DNA of 64,000 bases from Conus ventricosus (Eukaryota > Mollusca > Gastropoda > Neogastropoda > Conidae). The stretch is from NCBI GenBank assembly GCA_018398815.1, contig CM031601.1:25445395-25509394 (forward strand), given 5' to 3'. The number at the start of each line of letters is the position of its first letter. Position 1 is the first letter of the stretch. The notes beneath the pieces are model-generated. The model did no database searches, was not told the DNA's origin, and saw only the letters and a program-made list of their open reading frames with translations. Below are positions 12,782-21,522 of the stretch, piece after piece. The position numbers were made by a program, and so were the translations under genes.

Positions 12782-13221
12782 TTACACTTTTTTTGCAGAA
12801 GTTGGTTCTTCTTCTTTTACTGTGGGGGTTTGTGACTTTGTTGTTAGGTATGGTGTTAGGTATTTGTATGCTAAAACTCCCCCGCCAACAACAACAGCAG
12901 CAAATACATAATAATACATCTTATCGTTGTTTGTGATTGTGTTGTTGTTAATTGGGGTGTTGTTGGTGTTGTTGTTGTTGTTGTTGGTGATGTTGTATTA
13001 CTATCTAACAGTTTTTGTTTTGCTGATTGGTTTGCTTTTTGCAGTCTGTGCCATTCAACTAGTCTATGGCCGGCCGCAACACGCCCAGGATTTTTAGTCT
13101 TAATAACATTACTCACTTGTGGTACATTCACTTGTGGTACATTCACTTGTGGTACATTCACTTGTGGTACATTCTGCTCCTGTGGATTGTCCTGCGACGT
13201 CTTCTTCTCCTGATCGCTCAT
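12782..13221 (-). CDS. Thr/Pro-rich protein with C-terminal membrane segment (element 1)
   Basis: Likely start at MSDQEKK, in a different frame from the upstream gene it overlaps. It begins with a charged segment, then four or five VPQVN repeats, a conserved NPGRVAAGHRLVEW block, a Thr-rich linker and a C-terminal hydrophobic segment. One frame change near 12,920 separates the linker from the membrane segment. The conserved block and membrane tail match the protein at 18.58-19.10 kb, where the block is HPGRVEAGKKLAEWNRQRK. Unknown function, but conserved between lineages. Probably a small virion or membrane protein. Confidence 0.65.
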
Positions 13222-13690
13222 TTTTTTTATTGCGATTAAATTTAATATGATCAAAATTAATATGATTAAAAGTAATTAATCCCATGATGAATGGACATAA
13301 CATAGTCCCAAATCTGTAATACATGTCACATGCGAGAGTTTCTAGGGACTTGTTTAAAACTGGATCTTGTGATAAGTCATATTTTAAATCTTCTTCTGAA
13401 TCAACCGGCGCCATCTTACTTACTAACTTAGCATATAAACTAATCATTGTCTGCCCCACCGATCTAACCATTTTTGACCCTAGCTGTGTTTCGTACCTAG
13501 CGTAGTACTTCTCAACGTCTGAAGTAGACAATTGTTGAATCTGTTCGACACTTAGTTCAGTGCCTAAATACTGTTTAGTTTTTCCACAAGCAGCCAGAGA
13601 GTATAATCTTTCTTTATGGCAGTGGTCTGCTGAGTAGCCTACGGAGTAGTCTGCTTGCTCCTCACACTTTAATAGTTCGTCACAATCCAT
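13109..13690 (-). CDS. conserved small element protein (element 1)
   Basis: Start chosen at MDCDELL, 41 bases from the divergent gene at 13,731. The core (KERLYSLAACGKTKQYLGTE, then a helical region, then DPVLNKSLETLACDMYYRFG) closely matches the gene at 19.10-19.51 kb and its partner in the right terminal repeat. The end (CPFIMGLITFNH) is hydrophobic. After an A8 run the frame reads a low-complexity ECTTS repeat, while the overlapping frame gives the next gene's VPQVN repeats. In element 2 the two parts appear as one protein, so here they may be joined across the A8 run. Function unknown. Confidence 0.65.
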   Translation of the reverse strand: MDCDELLKCEEQADYSVGYSADHCHKERLYSLAACGKTKQYLGTELSVEQIQQLSTSDVEKYYARYETQLGSKMVRSVGQTMISLYAKLVSKMAPVDSEEDLKYDLSQDPVLNKSLETLACDMYYRFGTMLCPFIMGLITFNHINFDHIKFNRNKKNERSGEEDVAGQSTGAECTTSECTTSECTTSECTTSE

Positions 13691-13730
13691 TTTAAAAAAC
13701 AATAAAAAATAATATAATACTTTTAAAACC

Positions 13731-13957
13731 ATGAGTTTAACGCTGGTTAATTATGCAGTGCCTATCGTTGGTGTTATAGTCTATTCAACCCTTGCAAAAT
13801 GTTTGTTAGGAATAAAACCCCCAACATGGGAAAGATAGAAGATTCGCCAAAACTAGTTGCAACCTTATTTTTAGCTTTAACAACAAAAGATTATCTGATT
13901 AAAAAGCACATAGACAGTCTTTCGTATTATGATTATTTTAATTATTTTTTTAGTTAA
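13731..13957 (+). CDS. short membrane-segment protein, paralogue of the next gene
   Basis: Begins MSLTLVNYAVPIVGVIVYS and continues through a KCLLGIKPP block. A frame change in a C-run near 13,822 interrupts it; downstream codons KDYLIKKH match KDFLITQG of the next gene. It is therefore a diverged duplicate of the 13,965 gene, placed directly before it. It is divergently arranged with the 13,690 gene, so the 40-base gap is probably a shared promoter. Function unknown; one membrane segment predicted by eye. Confidence 0.5.
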
Positions 13958-13964
13958 TAAAAAG

Positions 13965-14192
13965 ATGAGTGAAAAAAAGATTATCAATACGATTTACCAT
14001 TCTGCTGTAATTAGCGGTCTTAGTATAGGTTATAGCGTGTTAGCAAAAAACATGCTTAAAATGAAGCCGGCTGACCTAGGAAGGTTAGACATTGAGGATG
14101 TTGTTAAGGTTATAGTTGTAATTACTGCAGGGATTGCGTCAAAAGACTTTCTTATTACGCAGGGAATTATCCCAGAAAATATTAATACATAG
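13965..14192 (+). CDS. small membrane protein (element 1)
   Basis: Start chosen at MSEKKIINTIYHSAV because it aligns with the start of the 76-aa gene at 19,545 (MSTEKTVTNLVYHSAV). Hydrophobic segments are present at about residues 10-25 and 45-60, and it ends QGIIPENIN. It is conserved between both lineages and in the right terminal repeat. Role unknown; its position beside integrase and other small membrane proteins suggests a structural or virion-membrane part. Confidence 0.7.
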   Translation: MSEKKIINTIYHSAVISGLSIGYSVLAKNMLKMKPADLGRLDIEDVVKVIVVITAGIASKDFLITQGIIPENINT

Positions 14193-14212
14193 AAAGATTA
14201 ATCTAGAAAATA

Positions 14213-14635
14213 TTGATTTATAAAAATGAGTCTGGATTCGTTCTGATGGTGGGAGGAGCTATTGTTAACGCTTTGGCCTTTTCTGGAAGCAATTATATGT
14301 TTAGTAAATTGCGGTCCGATGAAGAGAGAGAACGTCATAACAAGGCAATGGAAGATTTAGCTAAGGCAAGAGACGCTTATGAGAAAAGACGAATTGCTCA
14401 CTTAGACTTTATTAATAAAAAGTTAAGAGAACAGGGTCATGCAGAGCACACATTTACAGACGTTGATGACGCAATGAATGAGTATTACTTAGTGACAGGA
14501 AGGAAGTTTCTAACATCGCCACCGCCAGAACTGTCTGACTTTTATGAACCATCTGAGGAACAGAAGACTGCAGAGATAGTTTTTATTGCAGTTGGCATGA
14601 CCTCAGTCTATCTTGTTGCTCACTTTCTTGTGTAA
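14213..14635 (+). CDS. membrane protein with central helix (element 1)
   Basis: Contains VGGAIVNALAFSGSNYMFSKL near the N terminus, a long charged helical segment (ERERHNKAMEDLAKARDAY, then RIAHLDFINKKLREQ), a conserved EYYLVTG motif and a C-terminal hydrophobic anchor. The same layout is at 19,801-20,219. The true ATG is probably at 14,226, one frame off, so the first few codons of this frame are doubtful. This family recurs in invertebrate Polinton-like elements beside integrase. Function unknown. Confidence 0.75.
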   Translation: MIYKNESGFVLMVGGAIVNALAFSGSNYMFSKLRSDEERERHNKAMEDLAKARDAYEKRRIAHLDFINKKLREQGHAEHTFTDVDDAMNEYYLVTGRKFLTSPPPELSDFYEPSEEQKTAEIVFIAVGMTSVYLVAHFLV

Positions 14636-14654
14636 AATAAAATGCATTTAAAAT

Positions 14655-15630
14655 ATGGACAATACGAAGTACAAAATATATAATTCTCCTAAAGGTTATT
14701 GGAAAGGAAAGACTGCTATTGAAAAACTGAGTAAAGCTGCTAGAGTGTCTGAATCAGATGCGAAAGACGGCTTTCAAAACAAGCAATTTGGCAAATATAT
14801 CTGCCTGCCCCAAAAAGAATAATAAGGCCTAGATTTGTTAACTCAGTTCCAAATGACACCCACCAGATGGACTTGTTGTATCTTCCACATGACAAAGTTA
14901 GAAGAAAAAAGTTTAAGTATGCTCTGACAGTTGTTGACATGGCTTCAAGATACAAAGACGCTGAACCTTTAACAGATAAAAGCTCAACTGCTGTGGCTGT
15001 GGCTTTACAACAAATATACATGCAAGGCCCATTAAATTATCCAAGGATGATTCAAGTTGATGATGGAAAAGAGTTTAAAGGCTCTGTAAACCAGCTGTTT
15101 TTAAAACATCATGTTACAGTTAAGAGAGGGATCCCAGGCAACCATCGATCACAGACCCTAGTAGAAAACTTTAATAAGAATCTAGCTGAACGCCTGTTTA
15201 CCTATCAATATCACAGAGAAATTATGGACACTACGAAGTACAGAGAACGCAACACAGAATGGGTTAGGAGATTGCCAGCAGTCTTACGTGCCATGAACAA
15301 TGAAGAATTTAAAGCAACAGGCCTTAAACCAGTAAACGCAATCAAATTAAAAAAATTAGCATTACTGAAGACATCCAAGGTAATCAAAAACTCTTGCCGT
15401 TTGGCCTAAAAGTAAGATACTTGTATGCTCCTGGAGAGGCAGAAGGTGATGTTAGAATTAGAGCCACAGATCCTATATGGAGCGTAGATGTATATGAAGT
15501 TGAAAGAATCATGAAAACAACCCCTCCCGTATATTATTTAAGAGAGACTCTCTCTTCTAAAAAGCCTGCCCCTAAAAGATCCTTTGTTCGTGAAGGGCTG
15601 CAAGTTGTCCCGCCAAACACAGTGAGTTAA
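14655..15630 (+). CDS. INT: retrovirus-like DDE integrase (element 1)
   Basis: Catalyses insertion of element ends into host DNA. After an N-terminal helical region come the rve core motifs: first Asp in HQMDLLYLP (about 14,867), second Asp in QVDDGKEF (about 15,057) and Glu in TLVENFNK (about 15,163). The C-terminal part (RIRATDPIWSVD to PPVYYLRE) looks like the small SH3/chromo-like tail common in these integrases. Frame changes occur near 14,768 (A-run) and about 15,340-15,390. About 310 codons in all. It follows the small membrane genes, as in element 2. All three catalytic acids are present. Confidence 0.88.
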
Positions 15631-15678
15631 CAAAAAAAAATAGTATTTATTTTTTGCTAAACTTATTTTTTGTTAAAC

Positions 15679-16243
15679 TTATTTTTTTGGTCTATTTGGG
15701 TTTAACTGATCATGTGTTTGTTTTTCAATGTTCTGTTTAATTGCATCAGTGTCTACCTGTCGTGAGGTAAAAGTCTTTCTCCACTCCTTTTGAAGTTCAA
15801 TTTTTTGCCGTCTGTAATCCTCACCATCGGCCATAAGCTTCTGAAATTCTTCGTCTGTAATGTTTTCATCCTGTAATGATTTGCTTATTCTTAATCTTAA
15901 TGAACAAAGCTTTGCTGATGCTAGGGCAACAATGGCAGTGTGCTTTTGTAATTTAGGAGTTAATTTTTTTAAAACAGCACTTACAATCATAGACATGGCG
16001 CCTAAACCTAAGCCAAGGCCCCCTAATGCTAAAGAGGCTGGCGCTCCAACCCCAGTAGCTAAAACAGCAACACTAGACCCAGCACTTACGCTAGCTACAG
16101 CTGATGAGCCAGTAATTACATAAGCAAGAGTATTTAAAGCTTTAGCATATTTCTTTCTGGTAACCCTATACTTATCCAAGTCGCTTTCTATTTCCTTTTT
16201 GAAGTTCAGTTATTTGCTCTAACCTAAACTGTTGAACCTCCAT
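15679..16243 (-). CDS. Gly/Ala-rich membrane protein with helical tail (element 1)
   Basis: Convergent with the integrase. After an N-terminal helix (start at MEVQQFRLEQ; one frame change near 16,190) comes a long Gly/Ala-rich hydrophobic stretch (VLATGVGAPASLALGG) with GxxxG-like spacing. A conserved KLQKHTAIVALASAKL block, an ENITDEEFQKLM motif and a charged tail follow. The counterpart is at 25,038-25,670. The 'DEEF' plus hydrophobic Gly-rich layout is widespread in invertebrate Polinton-like elements. Function is not known; membrane insertion is inferred from composition. Confidence 0.75.
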
Positions 16244-16254
16244 TTTTAATCAAA

Positions 16255-16715
16255 TTAATTTTGTAAAAATGTTCTTATTAATCCTTTTGATAGCACTTCA
16301 CCAACAGAGTAAAACGCAATAAAATCAACATACTTAATGAAAATAAAGTCGAGTACTGTTAGTTTGTCTTTGTCAACATTCACAGTAACCTTGTCAGATG
16401 ATGCAAAAGTGTTTATTTCATCCCCGTTTTTAGTAATGGCAATAACAAGCTTAAGAGGACCATCCAAGTTTCCAGACGATAATTGTACTCCCTTGTTAAC
16501 ACATGTTCTGGCAAACTAGAATTAGACTCTCCTGGAGTAATTAATAAAACAAAAATCAAAGTAACAGTGTTAGGCATTGGCGGTTTTGGGATAAATTCTA
16601 GGGTTACTGTGTCATCACCCACTTCAACTAAGGTCTTCTTTCTGCTCAACACATATTCACGCATATATGTATCTATTACAATCTGCTTTTTCTGTTGTGT
16701 TCCAGGAACAAGACT
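16255..16715 (-). pseudogene. C-terminal half of a minor structural gene, cut by a hairpin
   Basis: Two overlapping frames (one frame change near 16,470) encode a segment with EYVLSRKKTLVE, LEFIPKPP and NGDEINTFASSDKV. This matches the C-terminal half of the gene at 30,127-30,985 (QYILHRRESVLKD, LQFIPQMK, LNNGEDIS). The 5' half is missing and coding stops exactly at the class I hairpin. The missing N-terminal half of this lineage is next to another copy of the same hairpin at 31,761-31,848. Confidence 0.7.
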
Positions 16716-16717
16716 AG

Positions 16718-16807
16718 AGAGAACAGGAAAATGACAATCCTAACTCACATCCGCCCTCAACTAGTTTCGGGCGGATGCGACCTAGGATTGGCATTTTCCT
16801 GTTCTCT
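16718..16807. repeat. class I palindromic hairpin element, copy 1
   Basis: About 90 bases forming one long imperfect hairpin. It starts AGAGAACAGG, ends CCTGTTCTCT, and its apex is GAAACTAGTTGA on the minus strand. It sits between the broken structural gene and the ATPase 3' piece. Related copies are at 31,671, 37,304 and 61,746. It may be a mobile palindrome, a terminator-like structure or a recombination site. Confidence 0.85.
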
Positions 16808-16865
16808 ACTGTTCTTTGATAATCCATCACACATTCTCTTTCAATAACCAAAAAATAACGATTTT

Positions 16866-16965
16866 TTACAAACAAACATACTGTGTAGGGTTATCCGTTT
16901 TCAATACTAATTTACTAAACTTTTCAGATTGTAGTTTTGCTTCAATCCTTTGTTTTTCTTGATAT
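16866..16965 (-). pseudogene. ATP: ATPase C-terminal remnant (element 1)
   Basis: The reverse strand encodes a charged tail ending KFSKLVLKTDNPTQYVCL and stop, the same as the end of the ATPase at 31,002-31,612. It is inverted relative to the other ATPase piece at 17,637-17,800 and cut by the hairpin at 16,965. Confidence 0.75.
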
Positions 16966-17046
16966 TCCCGCGGGAGTTTTCCAAAAATCTAAATTTAGGC
17001 GTATTCTTAGAGGGCTAAATTAGATTTTTGGAAACTCCCGCAGGAG
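16965..17046. repeat. class II palindromic hairpin (CCCGCGGGAG stem)
   Basis: Arms of about 27 bases (left starts TTCCCGCGGGAGTTTTCC, right ends GGAAACTCCCGCAGGA) enclose a loop containing TTAGAGGGCT. Confidence 0.8.
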
Positions 17047-17080
17047 TAAACTAAACTAAATTTAGCTGGGGCTTGCAAAT

Positions 17081-17170
17081 CTATGTCAAACGTGCATGCA
17101 AACACGTTTGACATAGTTAGAGGGCTTGCAAATTATGTCAAACGTGCATGCCAACCCGTTTGACATAGTT
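17081..17170. repeat. paired inverted repeats TATGTCAAACGTG / CACGTTTGACATA
   Basis: Two units of alternating arms with TTAGAGGGCT in the spacer between them. The same words form the long tandem array at 36.2-37.3 kb, so this is a two-unit version. Confidence 0.85.
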
Positions 17171-17636
17171 ACGTGGGCCACTACATCCTCCAGCCCTCTT
17201 GCTGCTAAAAGGTACACGACTCATTCACATTATCAGTTATAGCAACAGTATATATAAACCCAACACATTGAAAGCTTTCACAATTCTATGGTGACCAGTG
17301 TAAATGTTGATAAGTTGTTTTTTATTTAAGTAGAATATTTTAAAGACCAAACAACAACTGTATCTTACATTACTCTTTAGTCACTAGTTTGTTCAATATT
17401 TATATTAAATACTTTAGCATATTAAATATAAAAATATAGATTTTAACAATTAATTCTCTCTCAGAGAACTACGAATAAAAAACTATTAAAGGGAGACAAT
17501 TACGGGCCCGCTGAGAGCATTAACAGCCGTCGTGTGCCAGCAAAGCCACTAATTGCCGCTCTGAGGATCGCCTTACCTGTCCGACGTTGCCGGGTGTGTT
17601 TGTTAATTTATGGTTAGACTGGTTATAGAATGTTTT
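17171..17636. other. non-coding stretch inside element 1 remnant
   Basis: No gene seen. The tail (17,600-17,636) may be weak ATPase upstream coding sequence joining the next fragment. Confidence 0.4.
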
Positions 17637-17800
17637 GAGGGAACGCAGACACTATTTATTATAGATGACTGTTCGGCAGAAAGAGACATAGTAAAAAAAG
17701 AAACACTTTGGCAAAACTAGCCTTCAGCGGAAGACATGCTGGAATAAGTGTGTGGATTTTATGTCAGAAATATAACTCAGTTTTAAAAGACTTTAGAGAA
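17637..17800 (+). pseudogene. ATP: ATPase middle fragment with Walker B (element 1)
   Basis: Matches 31,268-31,430 of the element 2 ATPase, including the Walker B-like LFIIDDCSAERD. It lacks the Walker A end, contains an internal stop, and diverges at ACTTTAGAGAA. Confidence 0.75.
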
Positions 17801-17817
17801 TATATATTCACTGGCAC

Positions 17818-17931
17818 GCGGCGCCGCCCGGCTATGCAATTTTGTGTAATTTGACGCGGGCTGATTTGCGTTGGCTGGGCGCCTACTAGTAAAGTGACAA
17901 ATGCGGCGCCCCAGCTCTGCAATTTTGTGAT
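17818..17931. repeat. GC-rich direct repeat pair
   Basis: Two copies of GCGGCGCC...TGCAATTTTGTG, about 28 bases each and about 84 bases apart, in otherwise AT-rich DNA just outside the left terminal repeat. Confidence 0.7.
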
Positions 17932-18019
17932 AAGCTGATAATGAAGGGCTCACACAAAGGAAAGCATGTAAAGGAAAAAGAATGTAACAATGGATTGTGT
18001 TTTTATTTTACGTTTCATC

Positions 18020-18266
18020 AAGTCGCCATTGGTTCTTATTTAAGTTGCTATTAAGTCGTTCTAAGTTCTTAATCAAGTAACCTCTAAGTTCTTAATTAAG
18101 TCACCCCAAGTTCTTAATCAAGTTCTTACTCAAGTTCTTACTCAAGTCACCTCAAGTTCTTAATAAGTTCTTGATTAAGTCACCTCAAGTTCTTAACTCA
18201 AGTTGCCTCAAGATTGTAATTAAGTCATCCTCTAAGTACATCCAAGTTCTTATTCAAGTTATCTTA
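18020..18266. repeat. AAGTTCTTA iterated repeat at the element end
   Basis: About 15 irregular units of AAGTTCTTAATCAAGT and variants, the outermost sequence of the left terminal repeat. Confidence 0.85.
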
Positions 18267-18292
18267 TAATTTATCAGAAAAAACAATACAAT

Positions 18293-18535
18293 CTATGTTT
18301 TTATCTTAAATAGTAGATGTCTAATATAGTACACACACGCCTCAAAAAACGCGTCATCGCAGAGGACGTTTTGCTCAGCGTCCTCTGCGCAAGATCGGTT
18401 AGCATAGATCTTAATGAAGTTCTTACATCCTAAGCAACCGCATTGATTACAATTCTGGTCTATGGAAATGTCATTTATAGACTCCATGTCTTTATTTATT
18501 GACTCCATCATTTTAAACAAATAATAATATGCCAT
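18293..18535 (-). CDS. 80-aa Cys-rich protein (element 2, left)
   Basis: Intact frame. Residues about 30-42 read NCNQCGCLGCKN, followed by further Cys in ANRSCAED and NVLCDDAFFEAC, a possible small metal-binding or disulphide fold. It is the outermost gene of the terminal repeat. The right-hand copy (35,584-35,806) is broken. I do not recognise the family. Confidence 0.6.
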   Translation of the reverse strand: MAYYYLFKMMESINKDMESINDISIDQNCNQCGCLGCKNFIKIYANRSCAEDAEQNVLCDDAFFEACVYYIRHLLFKIKT

Positions 18536-18579
18536 GATCTATTTTTATCAAAAAAATTTTAAATTAAGTTCTTAAAATA

Positions 18580-19507
18580 TTATTGCATTTGAAATGGATC
18601 AAAATGATCTTTTGTTGTTGGTGGTTCTGGCATGCTTTTGTCTTCTGTATTTAGTGGTTCAGATTTTTTGACTGCTTTTGTTTTCGCCAGCGTTGTTTAT
18701 ATATTTTATAACCGTAATAACCGCCCCCAGCAGCAGCAGCAAGGGCGCCAAAAATGACAACAGTTTTAAGTTCAATATTCCATGAAGACTTTGGTGCTGT
18801 AGGCCTTGAATCACATGGAGTTTTTATAGCTGGCATTGAATCAACTTGTTCTGGCGTTGGCGGTGTTATGTTTTCATGATGAGTTATATTCTGTGATTGT
18901 AACATTAATTTTCTTTGTCTGTTCCACTCTGCTAATTTTTTTCCTGCTTCAACACGCCCAGGATGAGGATGCTTTTCACTGGTCACTTTCTCCACCTGAT
19001 TCAGTGTTTTTGATTCTGCTGATTTTCTGGCTTGGTCATTTTGAAGGGAAATAAAATCTATATGATTAAAAGTAATTAATCCCATGATTAATGGCGATAA
19101 CATGTTCCAAATCTGTAATATAGATCACAGCTTAGAGACTCTAATGACTTTGTTAAAACTGGATCCTGCGTTAAATCATACATAAAGTCTTGTTCAGAAT
19201 CAATGGGAGCAAATCTACTGACTAGTTTAGTGTACAAACTAAGAACCGTTTGCCCAACACTTTTTACCATTCTTGATCCTAGTTGTGCTTCATACCTGTT
19301 ATGATACTTTACAATGTCTTGTGGCGACATCTGTTGAATCTGTTCTATGCTGAATTCAGTTCCGAGGAACTGTTTTGTTTTTCCACATGCTGCCAAAGAA
19401 TACAGCCTCTCCTTTTTGGGCATAATAGCTTGGTCATCAACTTCTTCATTTGTAAGTCCAAGACGGTTTAGGTCGCTCTGTAGCTCTAGCAGATCGTCGC
19501 TGTTCAT
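18580..19507 (-). CDS. conserved element protein, fused form (element 2, left)
   Basis: Starts MNSDDLLELQ. The first half carries KERLYSLAACGKTKQFLGTE and DPVLTKSLESLSCDLYYRFG. After one frame change near 19,105 it continues LSPLIMGLITFNHIDF into HPGRVEAGKKLAEWNRQRK and a C-terminal membrane segment (GALAAAAGGGYYGYKIY). The right-hand repeat lacks that frame change, so the single-protein form is probably natural. The open frame ends at 18,651; an alternative frame with DHFDPF continues to 18,580. Function unknown, conserved with element 1's two overlapping genes. Confidence 0.65.
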
Positions 19508-19544
19508 GTTTTTTATTAATTATAATTATTTTATTTTCTAAAAA

Positions 19545-19775
19545 ATGAGCACCGAAAAAACTGTTACCAACCTTGTATACCATTCTGCTGTTATTGGGGG
19601 GCTAAGTGTAGGATACACAATGCTTGGTAAAAGCCTGTTAAAAATAAAACCGGCAGATCTTGGCAAACTAGACTTTGAGGATTCGGGAAAGCTGATTGCT
19701 ATTATTGCAGCTTCGTTCGCTACGAAAGCTTTTCTAGTTAAGCAAGGAATAATTCCTGATAGTATCAATATGTAA
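19545..19775 (+). CDS. 76-aa small membrane protein (element 2, left)
   Basis: Intact frame starting MSTEKTVTNLVYHSAV, with hydrophobic segments around residues 12-27 and 45-58 and ending IIPDSINM. Divergent from the 19,507 gene across 37 bases, which must contain both promoters. Same family as 13,965-14,192. The right copy is at 34,309-34,535. Function unknown. Confidence 0.75.
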   Translation: MSTEKTVTNLVYHSAVIGGLSVGYTMLGKSLLKIKPADLGKLDFEDSGKLIAIIAASFATKAFLVKQGIIPDSINM

Positions 19776-19800
19776 AAATTAAAAAAATACATTTATAAAA

Positions 19801-20219
19801 ATGGCTTCACTCGTAATGATGATAGGTGGTGCAGTGGTGAATGCGCTCGCTTTTAGCGGAAGTAATTACGCATTTAGTAAACTACGGGATGACGGCGAGA
19901 GAAAAAGACATAACAAAGCTGTGGAGCAACTAGCCGCAGCACAAGATCACTATGAAAAGCAGAGAATTGAGCAGTTAGATTTTATTAACGATACCCTGAA
20001 AAAACAGGGACATGCAGCTTACACATTTAAAGATGTTGATCAAGCGATAAAAGAATATTATCTTGTAACAGCAAGCCAATTGAGACATTGCCCCCACCAA
20101 AATTCAGCGATTTTAATCATCCATCAGAAAAACAAAAGATGCAAGAAATCGCGTTTATTGTCTTTGGCATGACCGTCGTGTATTTGTTGTTGCGCATAAT
20201 ATGGCTGAATAAAAAATGA
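19801..20219 (+). CDS. membrane protein with central helix (element 2, left)
   Basis: Starts MASLVMMIGGAVVNALAFSG, then a charged helix (ERKRHNKAVEQLAAAQ and RIEQLDFINDTLKKQ), then EYYLVTA. A frame change near 20,075 precedes the C-terminal hydrophobic anchor (FGMTVVYLLLRIIWL). The stop TGA overlaps the integrase ATG as ATGA. Same family as 14,213-14,635. Role unknown; association with integrase is constant across all copies. Confidence 0.75.
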
Positions 20220-21166
20220 ACAAAATCTATTATTCGCCAAAAGGATATTGAAGGGAATAACAGCAATCAAAAAGCTAAGCCAAGCAGCTGGAGTCAGTGA
20301 ACAAACAGCAAAGGAATGGTTATCTAAACAAGCGATCTGGCAAATTTATTTACCTGCACCTAGGCGAATACAGAGACCACACTTTGTGAATACAATACCG
20401 AACGACACCCATCAAATGGACCTTCTATATTTACCCCCATGATACGATTAGACGAAAAAGATTTAAGTACACGCACTCACAGTCATGACATAGCATCAAG
20501 ATACAAAGATGCGGAACCATTAACACAAAGAGTGCTTCTGCTGTTGCTGTCGCTATACAACTGATATACCAACGAGGCCCGCTAACTTATCCTCGCATGA
20601 TTCAAGTCTATGATGGAAAAGAATTTAAAGGTCGAGTGAATCAATTATTGTTAAAACATAGAGTTACCATTAAAAGAGGCATTCCAGGAGTTCACAGATC
20701 ACAGGCTTTAGTTGAAAACTTTAACAAACAGTTAGCTGAAAGACTTTTCTCCTACCAGTATCACAGAGAGCTTATTGACAATTCTCGCAACACAGAATGG
20801 GTTAGAAGACTGCCCTCAGTTTTGCGCGCAATGAATAATGAAGAATTTAAAGGGCTAAAACCAGTACAAGCAATCAAAAAACAAACAATAAATGTTGCTG
20901 AAGACTCCAGTACAACCAGCAAACTATTACCGTTTGGTTTAAAAGTAAGGTACCTTTATTTACCGGGGGAAGCAGAAGGGGACACTCGCATCAGGGCAAC
21001 CGATCCAGTTTGGAGTGTCGATCCATATGAAATAAAAAGAATTGTAAAAATGAATCCGCCCGTGTATTATCTACGAGAAACTGACACAACAAAACAACCA
21101 GCTCCTCAAAGATCTTTTGTGAAGGAGGAACTGCAGATAATTCCACCAGACACAGTTCCGCTTTAA
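20216..21166 (+). CDS. INT: DDE integrase (element 2, left repeat copy)
   Basis: Start ATG overlaps the previous stop. It has a helical N-terminal domain, then HQMDLLYLP (about 20,415), then the second motif, then ALVENFNKQLAERLF (about 20,708), then the C-terminal RIRATDPVWSVD and PPVYYLRE. Frame changes occur near 20,250, 20,443 and 20,470-20,530. The second catalytic position reads VYDGKEF, with Tyr where the element 1 copy and the right-hand copy have Asp (codon at 20,609). If real, this copy would be catalytically dead. It ends PPDTVPL. Confidence 0.85.
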
Positions 21167-21196
21167 TTAATTTACGCAAATATATTTGAGTTTAAA

Positions 21197-21522
21197 ATGG
21201 AAGCTCAGAAGGAAGCGCAGAATGAAACAAGAATGATAAAGGAAAAGACCTCGGAATTAATAGAAGAATTATTGATTTGAGTTCTGCTATTAGTGCAACA
21301 TTTGCGAGGATTCATCAGCACATGGCAATGCATCAAGATCACCTACAACCCAAAATCCCAAATTTTGATTATCAAACATGGGGGAAAGAATATCTTGAAA
21401 TAATAAAAAAAGTCCGGGCACATCAAGCAAACGTGAGAAAAAATTTGTCTGAATTGGAGGATGATATGATTGATCTTATAGATAAAGTTAAGGAAAAATA
21501 TGAACCCGAAGAAGATATATAA
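21197..21522 (+). CDS. about 108-aa helical protein, unknown function
   Basis: Starts at ATG 21,197 with a Glu/Lys-rich N terminus. After a frame change near 21,270 it runs SSAISATFARIHQHMAMHQD to a coiled-coil-like tail (NVRKNLSELEDDMIDLIDKV). Its stop abuts the convergent polymerase stop with no bases between. No family recognised, and no counterpart in element 1. Confidence 0.6.

Larger units (their letters stand above)
18050..21166 (+). repeat. left terminal inverted repeat of element 2
   Basis: The gene order and sequence from the AAGTTCTTA block through the integrase are repeated in reverse at 36,085-32,960. Matching stops at the integrase C-terminal codons. Confidence 0.75.

Noticed and set aside
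12763..12936. 57-aa plus-strand hydrophobic frame (MGLQQEVTLFLQKLV...)
   Set aside because: It is antisense to the conserved membrane segment of the minus-strand gene at 12,782-13,221.
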